From Janibacter cremeus (GTDB taxonomy: Bacteria; Actinomycetota; Actinomycetes; Actinomycetales; Dermatophilaceae): DNA of 64,000 nucleotides. A model generated the notes under the pieces. That model was not told the origin of the DNA and did no database searches. It worked only from the letters and a program-made list of their open reading frames with translations. How positions within the stretch are numbered: the stretch's first letter is position 1; every line of letters begins with the position of its first letter. Below are positions 63,824-64,000 of the stretch, in pieces. The stretch is from positions 620,001-684,000 of the forward strand of contig NZ_JACCAE010000001.1 of the NCBI RefSeq assembly GCF_013409205.1. The letters are read 5' to 3'. A program made the position numbers and the translations under genes.

Positions 63824-63846
63824 AGGCTCCTGCGTCGCACCTCAGG
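63817..63846. repeat. Diverged copy of the tandem-repeat motif
   Basis: CCCTTCGAGGCTCCTGCGTC and the ten bases after it match the reverse complement of part of the 82-bp unit with only two differences in 30 bases, so that unit is a dispersed element. Confidence 0.75.
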
Positions 63847-63857
63847 ACACCGCTTCG

Positions 63858-64000
63858 TCAGGCCGAGCGGGGGGCGTACATGATCACCGCGACGCCGACG
63901 AGGCAGAGCAGGGCGCCGGCGACGTCCCAGCGATCGGGCCGGAAGCCGTCGACGGCCATCCCCCACAGCAGCGAGCCGGCCACGAAGACCCCGCCGTACG
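63858..64000 (-). CDS. YnfA/UPF0060 small membrane protein (5' end outside window)
   Basis: On the minus strand the frame open at the window edge reads [19 protein letters not shown]..., [14 protein letters not shown] and stops. The motif YGGxFVxxSLLWGxxVDGxRPDxWD...GxxICLxGVAxIMYAPR is that of the YnfA family, four-helix membrane proteins related to small drug exporters. Only the last 46 residues are visible, so length and start are unknown. Confidence 0.8.
   Translation of the reverse strand, partial: YGGVFVAGSLLWGMAVDGFRPDRWDVAGALLCLVGVAVIMYAPRSA

Overview
The window is about 64 kb of high-GC (roughly 70%) chromosome from an actinomycete, most likely a member of the Micrococcales close to the Intrasporangiaceae (Janibacter/Knoellia type). 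That placement is inferred from gene order (rpsB-tsf-pyrH-frr-cdsA, M23-xerC-dprA-comM-yraN, lepB-rplS-trmD-rimM-khpA-rpsP-ffh, smc-rnc-mutM-rpmF-coaD-rsmD-recG-rpmB-thiL-ddl-gpsA-plsC-hupB-leuDC-gltX), from frequent GTG starts and from leaderless promoters; no rRNA gene is present to confirm it. Almost everything is core housekeeping DNA. I see no phage, transposase, CRISPR array, toxin-antitoxin pair or defence island.

Layout. 1-9.2 kb: end of a LOG-family gene, then a minus-strand translation, lipid and nucleotide block (purU, rlmN, cdsA, frr, pyrH, tsf, rpsB) broken by one plus-strand lipoprotein gene. 8-14 kb: a class-I aminotransferase and a degenerate M23 protein face xerC, dprA, comM and yraN; yraN-comM-dprA overlap by 4 bp. 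14-16 kb: a biotin ECF transporter operon (bioY and its ATPase and transmembrane partners) under a clear promoter with two TGAAC-N3-GTTCA operators. 16-26.7 kb: DUF2469, rnhB, two signal peptidases, rplS, trmD (fused to an acetyltransferase domain), rimM, khpA, rpsP, three metabolic genes and ffh. 27-32 kb: a truncated glnD, glnB/K, amtB and ftsY. 32-44.5 kb: an M13 peptidase, smc, map, chorismate mutase, acylphosphatase, a membrane O-acyltransferase, mutM, rnc, rpmF and DUF177. 44.5-57.8 kb: coaD, hemerythrin, rsmD, recG, a DAK2-domain protein, rpmB, thiL, ddl, a transsulfuration-type enzyme, gpsA, plsC and a long-tailed HU. 58-64 kb: leuCD with a divergent IclR regulator, tRNA-Glu and tRNA-Gln beside gltX, a crotonase and the end of a YnfA-type membrane gene.

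How the genes work together: many neighbours share one task. RimM, TrmD, RplS, RpsP and KhpA serve ribosome maturation; Ffh, FtsY and two signal peptidases serve protein export; BioY, the ATPase and EcfT make one biotin importer; AmtB, GlnB/K and GlnD should form a nitrogen-sensing set, but GlnD has lost its regulatory half.

Most notable observations: (i) the nonamer CGAAGGGGG or its complement occurs about 26 times, often as hairpins and some inside genes; (ii) glnD is broken at a 41-bp exact copy of an ftsY segment; (iii) an 82-bp tandem repeat next to gpsA has a diverged copy near the window end; (iv) TrmD is fused to a GNAT domain; (v) twelve genes show a TANNNT hexamer exactly 6-7 nt before the start codon, which predicts leaderless mRNAs.
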